A program made the translations under genes and the position numbers. From positions 62,001 to 126,000 of the forward strand of contig VCJN01002314.1 in the NCBI GenBank assembly GCA_006384855.1: a DNA stretch of 64,000 nt, read 5' to 3'. A model generated the notes under the pieces. The model did no database searches. It worked only from the letters and a program-made list of their open reading frames with translations, and was not told where the DNA came from. This DNA comes from Tetraselmis striata. Lineage: Eukaryota > Chlorophyta > Chlorodendrophyceae > Chlorodendrales > Chlorodendraceae. Below, piece after piece: positions 63,638 to 64,000 of the stretch. Numbering within the stretch: position 1 is the first letter of the stretch; the number at the start of each line of letters is the position of its first letter.

Positions 63638-64000
63638 CTGCCAGGACGGGCACACCAGCGCGCCGCCCTCGGTCAGTACAGCCGCACACCGCACGCATGC
63701 CGCACAGCTTCCGCCTCGTAGCACCGTTGCTTGATCGACTGTGCGGTACAGGTTGGCCATACACACCATCATGATGTTATCGGCTGCTTGCGGGGTATAC
63801 AATACGCGGGGTCCCCGCACTACGCTAGACGGGCCTCGCTCAAGCACTGCACGAGGCACAACTGGACACCTTGCAGGACCCAGACAAACAAAGGAACAAA
63901 CAGCGCTGCATCTGCGGTGTGGCACCGGTATCACGAACAGCAAAATAATGAGGTACGAAATGTGAGCACCATACTGCGAGGGCTGTGTGACAACTACGCA
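63638..64000. other. probable intron of the coiled-coil gene
   Basis: No frame here continues the coiled-coil reading. The long minus frame covering it (63943-63104) runs through exon and intron alike and is not a coding unit by itself. Confidence 0.55.

Noticed and set aside
63104-63943. 279-codon minus-strand ORF as a single protein
   Set aside because: It covers an exon of the coiled-coil gene plus its two flanking introns; splice sites fit the exon 63637-63422 instead.

Overview
The window is nuclear DNA of a eukaryote, most probably a green alga of the Chlamydomonas/Volvox type. Three things point there. Host genes are split by GT-AG introns. TGTAA motifs, the usual green-algal poly(A) signal, sit just behind several coding ends. 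The mobile elements include DIRS-type, chromovirus Gypsy, Copia, LINE and PIF/Harbinger families, with unusually long G or C tracts. The species cannot be named from the sequence.

Only three host genes are clear, all on the minus strand: a five-exon METTL13/EEF1AKMT4-like methyltransferase (13445-15158), a two-exon B-type cyclin (20707-22141), and the C-terminal six exons of a coiled-coil protein that runs off the right edge (60164-63637). A possible fourth, multi-exon and unidentified, lies on the minus strand at 10.5-12.3 kb.

The rest is mostly mobile DNA. From left to right: a decayed Copia element (1.2-8.4 kb); an intron-containing KRBA2/SCAND3-like integrase relic (16.8-17.9 kb); a tRNA-derived SINE candidate (19.8 kb); two copies of one retroelement arranged tail to tail (23.3-26.3 kb); a complete 4250-bp PIF/Harbinger element with TIRs, TAA target duplication, an intact DDE transposase and a four-exon Myb-like partner gene (26394-30643); a broken DIRS element with RT, RNase H, Dam-like methylase and tyrosine recombinase (31.6-34.4 kb); relics of Gypsy LTRs and dispersed repeats (34.8-38 kb); a decayed DNA methyltransferase gene (39.4-40.35 kb); a young Ty3/Gypsy chromovirus (40354-52222) whose 3' LTR was split by a LINE (47551-51830); a possible CACTA-type relic (52.5-53.1 kb); an array of eight palindromes (53.47-53.69 kb); a unit with 208-bp direct repeats (54.3-56.6 kb); a hAT tail (56.8-57.3 kb); and more dispersed repeats.

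The most unusual object is the Gypsy element. Its two LTRs differ at one base in 526, so it is young, yet its coding region is broken three times: a +1 shift, a UAG and another +1 shift. Programmed recoding is therefore plausible. Its N-terminal Gag region carries a Nudix-box-like motif, and the ORF before the protease carries a Dam-like methylase-fold segment. With the DIRS Dam-like domain and the separate decayed MTase gene, methyltransferase-like domains occur in three mobile or repeat-associated loci within about 20 kb. All splice sites and alignments were done by eye; no database search was run.
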